This document shows, piece by piece, positions 61,172 to 64,000 of a DNA stretch of 64,000 nt. How positions within the stretch are numbered: the stretch's first letter is position 1; each line of letters opens with the position of its first letter. The notes beneath the pieces are model-generated. The model was not told the origin of the DNA. It did no database searches and saw only the letters and a program-made list of their open reading frames with translations. The position numbers and the translations under genes were made by a program. Origin of the DNA: JAKPAM01 sp047601745 (GTDB lineage Bacteria; Pseudomonadota; Gammaproteobacteria; Burkholderiales; Burkholderiaceae_E); the NCBI GenBank assembly GCA_047601745.1, contig JASGIS010000001.1, positions 5,208,001-5,272,000 on the forward strand, written 5' to 3'.

Positions 61172-62666
61172 GCACGAGGTCGTCGTCGTCGGCGCCGGCT
61201 GGGCCGGGCTGAGCGCGGCCGTGCACCTGACCGAACAGGGGCTGCGGCCGATGCTGCTGGACGCCGCCCCGCAGCCCGGCGGCCGCGCGCGCGGCCTGAC
61301 GCTGGAGCTGGCCGGACTGCGTTGCCATCTGGACAACGGCCAGCACCTGATCATCGGCGCTTATACCGAGACGCTGTCGCTGATCGAGCGCGTCGCCGCC
61401 GGCGAGCCGGCGATCCGGCGCGCGGCGATGCGCCTGGACACGGTCGACGGCATGCGGATCCGGCCGGCCGCCTCGCCGCCGCCGTTCGATCTGCTCGGCG
61501 GCCTGCTGCGCGCGCAGGGCCTGTCGCGGCGCGAGCGCTGGGCGCTGCTGCGCGCGCTGGCCGGCCTGCGCTGGCGCGGCTGGCGCGTGCGCGCTGGACA
61601 GACGGTCGCCGGCTGGCTGGCCGAGTCCGGACAACCGTCGTCGCTGGTCGATCGGTTCTGGCTGCCGCTGTGCATCGCGACGATGAACACCGCGCCCGAG
61701 GACGCCTGCGCGCAGACCTTCGCGAACGTGCTGCGCGACTCGCTGGGCGCGTCGGCGCGGGCCTGCGAGTTCGTGCTGCCGACGCGATCGCTCGACGAGG
61801 TGCTGCCGCAGCCGGCCTGCGACTGGCTGCTGGCGCGCGGCGCGCCGCTGGTGCTGCGCCACCCGGTCCGCGCGGCTCGGCGCGCCGCCGCCGGCGGATC
61901 GTGGCTCGTCGAACGCGAACCGGCCGCCGATCCCGCGGCCGCCGGCGCGGCGGCCCGCGGTACGCTGCGCGCCCGCCACCTGATCCTGGCGATCCCGCCG
62001 GCCAACGCGCTGCGCGTGCTGAGCGCGGGCGGGCACGGCGATTCCGCGCAGCGCGTCGCGCGCTTGGGCGAGTTCGACTACGAGCCGATCGTGACCGTCT
62101 ACCTGGCCTGGCCGGCCGACGTGCGGCTGCCGGCCTGGATCATGCTGAGCGAGCAGCCGGCGATGCGGTACTTCGGCCAGTGGCTGTTCGATCGCGGCGA
62201 GCAGCATGCGATGCGGATCGGCGCGGTCGTCGTCAGCGCGCGCGGCCGAGCGTGGCTCGCGCAGGCCGACAACGAGGCGCGCGTCCAGACGATCGCGCGC
62301 CAGGTGTCGACGCAGCTCGAGCTGCCGATGCCGCTGGACGCCCGCGCGATCGTCGAGAAACGGGCGACGTTCCGCTGCACGCCCGACCGCCCGCGGCTGC
62401 GCGTCGATGCGCTGGCCGACGAACTGCCGGGGCTATGGCTGGCCGGCGACCATCTGTGGCCCGAGTATCCGGCGACGCTGGAGGCGGCGGTCCGCAGCGG
62501 GCGGCTGGCCGCATCGGCGTGCGCGGCGGCGCTGCGCGCATCGCCGGTCGAGCGCGCCGCTGGGGTGAATGGGGCAACCGGAACGACCGGAGCAGCCGAA
62601 CCGGGCGAAGCGATCAATGCGGCCAGGCCGCCTGCAGCGCCTGCTCGACCCGTTCGATCGCGATGA
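61164..62666 (+). CDS. hpnE: Hydroxysqualene dehydroxylase HpnE
   Basis: A 500-residue FAD-dependent amine-oxidase-fold enzyme that reduces hydroxysqualene to squalene. The dinucleotide-binding start is VVVVGAGWAGLSAAVHL; further family segments are LDNGQHLIIGAY and the C-terminal FAD site LWLAGDHLWPEYPATLEAAV. After about residue 460 a Gly/Thr/Ala/Pro tail continues and its last 53 bases run antisense into the end of radA. Squalene-hopene cyclase is not in the window. Confidence 0.93.
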   Translation: MSEHEVVVVGAGWAGLSAAVHLTEQGLRPMLLDAAPQPGGRARGLTLELAGLRCHLDNGQHLIIGAYTETLSLIERVAAGEPAIRRAAMRLDTVDGMRIRPAASPPPFDLLGGLLRAQGLSRRERWALLRALAGLRWRGWRVRAGQTVAGWLAESGQPSSLVDRFWLPLCIATMNTAPEDACAQTFANVLRDSLGASARACEFVLPTRSLDEVLPQPACDWLLARGAPLVLRHPVRAARRAAAGGSWLVEREPAADPAAAGAAARGTLRARHLILAIPPANALRVLSAGGHGDSAQRVARLGEFDYEPIVTVYLAWPADVRLPAWIMLSEQPAMRYFGQWLFDRGEQHAMRIGAVVVSARGRAWLAQADNEARVQTIARQVSTQLELPMPLDARAIVEKRATFRCTPDRPRLRVDALADELPGLWLAGDHLWPEYPATLEAAVRSGRLAASACAAALRASPVERAAGVNGATGTTGAAEPGEAINAARPPAAPARPVRSR

Positions 62667-63981
62667 CGGTCACGCCTTCGAGCGGCTTCTTCGGCGCGTT
62701 GGCCCGGGGCATGATGATCGTCGAGAAACCGAGCTTGGCCGCCTCGCGCAGGCGTTCCTGGCCGCGGGGCGCCGGACGCACCTCGCCCGCCAGACCGACC
62801 TCGCCGAACACCGCGAGCCCCCTGGGCAGCGGCCGGTCCTTCAGCGACGAGACGATCGCCAGCAGCACGGCCAGGTCGGCGGCCGGTTCGGCGACGCGCA
62901 CGCCGCCGACGGCATTGATGAAGACGTCCTGATCGAAGCAGCCGATGCCGGCATGGCGGTGCAGCACCGCCAGCAGCATCGCCAGGCGGTTCTGCTCCAG
63001 GCCGACCGACAGGCGCCGCGGGCTGCCGCCGTTGGCCTGGTCGACCAGCGCCTGCACCTCGACCAGCAGCGGCCGCGTGCCCTCCTGCGTGACCAGCACG
63101 CACGAGCCGGCCACCGGCCGGTCGTGCTGCGACAGGAACAGCGCCGACGGGTTGGAGACGCCGCGCAGGCCGCGATCGGTCATCGCGAACACGCCGATCT
63201 CGTTGACCGCGCCGAAGCGGTTCTTGAAGGCGCGGATCAGCCGGTGCGACGAGTGGGTGTCGCCCTCGAAGTACAGCACCGCGTCGACGATGTGCTCGAG
63301 CACGCGGGGGCCGGCCAGCGTCCCCTCCTTGGTCACGTGGCCGATCATCACGATCGTCGTGCCCTGCTGCTTGGACAGGCGGGTCAGCCGCGCCGCGCAC
63401 TCGCGCACCTGGGCGACCGAGCCGGGCGCCGACTGCAGCGAATCGGCGTACAGCGTCTGGATCGAATCGATGACGACGACCGCGGGCCGACGCGATTCGA
63501 GCACCTGCACGATCCGCTCGAGCTGGATCTCGGCGAGCACCGGCAGCTTCAGGTCGCCGAGCCCCAGCCGCCGCGCCCGCAGCGCGATCTGCGCGGCCGA
63601 CTCCTCGCCGCTGACGTACAGGACGCTGGCATCGACGGCCGTCAGGTGGGCCAGCGCCTGCAGCAGCAGCGTCGATTTGCCGATACCCGGATCGCCGCCG
63701 ATCAGCACGACCGAGCCGTCGACCAGGCCGCCGCCGAGCACGCGGTCGAACTCCTCGGAGCCGGTGTGCAGCCGGCTGACGTCCTGGGCCGTCACCTGGT
63801 CGAGCGAGACCAGCGCCTGAGCGGGCGCCAGCGACTCGAAGCGGCGATTGCCGGCGCCGGGCGCCTCGGCGACGGTCTCGCTCAGCGTGTTCCACGCGCC
63901 GCAGTGCGGGCACTGGCCCTGCCACTTGACGCTGGCGCCGCCGCATTCGCTGCAGACGTACTGCGAACGGGCGCGGGCCAT
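62614..63981 (-). CDS. radA: DNA repair protein RadA
   Basis: A 455-residue RecA-like helicase that helps branch migration in recombination repair. The N-terminal zinc finger has CSECGG and CPHCGAW; Walker A is GGDPGIGKSTLLLQ; the family motif KNRFG is in IRAFKNRFGAVNEIG; the C-terminal Lon-like domain is degenerate (VFGEVGLAGEVRPA). Length is standard. The convergent end overlaps hpnE by 53 bases. Its ATG overlaps the stop of an upstream reading frame by one base. Confidence 0.96.
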   Translation of the reverse strand: MARARSQYVCSECGGASVKWQGQCPHCGAWNTLSETVAEAPGAGNRRFESLAPAQALVSLDQVTAQDVSRLHTGSEEFDRVLGGGLVDGSVVLIGGDPGIGKSTLLLQALAHLTAVDASVLYVSGEESAAQIALRARRLGLGDLKLPVLAEIQLERIVQVLESRRPAVVVIDSIQTLYADSLQSAPGSVAQVRECAARLTRLSKQQGTTIVMIGHVTKEGTLAGPRVLEHIVDAVLYFEGDTHSSHRLIRAFKNRFGAVNEIGVFAMTDRGLRGVSNPSALFLSQHDRPVAGSCVLVTQEGTRPLLVEVQALVDQANGGSPRRLSVGLEQNRLAMLLAVLHRHAGIGCFDQDVFINAVGGVRVAEPAADLAVLLAIVSSLKDRPLPRGLAVFGEVGLAGEVRPAPRGQERLREAAKLGFSTIIMPRANAPKKPLEGVTVIAIERVEQALQAAWPH

Positions 63982-64000
63982 CAGCGCTCGACGATGACGG
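63981..64000 (-). CDS. 3' end of an upstream gene, identity unknown
   Basis: A TGA at 63983-63981 on the minus strand overlaps the radA ATG as TGATG, and the six codons before it are open (ending VIVER). This mirrors the coupled overlaps elsewhere in the window and implies a gene cut by the window edge. In Burkholderiales an alanine racemase gene often stands here, but too little is visible to say. Confidence 0.35.

Overview
The window reads as a chromosomal block from a high-GC (roughly 68-70%) betaproteobacterium, most likely of the order Burkholderiales. The support is gene order: rpsB-tsf-pyrH-frr-uppS-cdsA-dxr-rseP-bamA-skp-lpxD-fabZ-lpxA-lpxB-rnhB on one strand; smc-zipA-ligA together; and tig-clpP-clpX-lon-hup-tRNA-Val-tRNA-Asp-ppiD. 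An outer membrane of lipid A type is implied by lpxA/B/D and bamA, and hopanoid precursors by hpnCDE. I do not name a genus.

Layout. 1-2.6 kb: 5' end of an nfeD-like gene, a branched-chain amino-acid binding protein, an argC-type reductase and a divergent LysR regulator. 3.6-7.4 kb: PEP synthase (ppsA) and its divergent regulator ppsR. 7.4-23 kb: a long leftward chain, often with 1-4 bp overlaps, covering translation (rpsB, tsf, frr), UMP kinase, isoprenoid and phospholipid precursors (dxr, uppS, cdsA), envelope assembly (rseP, bamA, skp), lipid A synthesis (lpxD, fabZ, lpxA, lpxB), rnhB and an rRNA/tRNA methyltransferase. 23.3-26.7 kb: map and glnD rightward. 26.8-35.4 kb: smc, zipA, ligA and a methylthioinosine/MTA phosphorylase leftward. 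35.7-43.5 kb: dapC-dapD, a PilU-type ATPase, yffB, dapE, prmB and an ABC-F ATPase rightward. 43.8-46.4 kb: a double-domain 3-hydroxyacyl-CoA dehydrogenase and an APH-like kinase. 46.5-48.6 kb: a DUF1178 gene and an MFS transporter leftward. 49-52.2 kb: ferredoxin-NADP reductase, ppiD and two tRNA genes. 52.4-59.3 kb: hup, lon, clpX, clpP, tig and tRNA-Leu leftward. 59.4-64 kb: hpnC-hpnD-hpnE converging on radA.

The genes group into a few jobs: envelope biogenesis, protein quality control (trigger factor, ClpXP, Lon, PpiD), lysine/peptidoglycan precursor synthesis (dapC, dapD, dapE), chromosome maintenance (SMC, LigA, RadA, HU) and carbon/nitrogen regulation (PpsR/PpsA, GlnD).

I found no prophage, insertion sequence, CRISPR array, toxin-antitoxin pair or defence island, and nothing that I would call a new multi-gene system. 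The least ordinary signal is a set of in-frame short tandem repeats that lengthen linkers or tails of otherwise conserved proteins (LpxB, LigA, ZipA, the ABC-F protein, and above all a collagen-like Gly-X-Y array in the MFS transporter), plus small intergenic minisatellites. Other points to check are possible leaderless starts at map, dapE and hpnC, a good heat-shock promoter match before lon, and a PilU-like ATPase inside the dap gene run.
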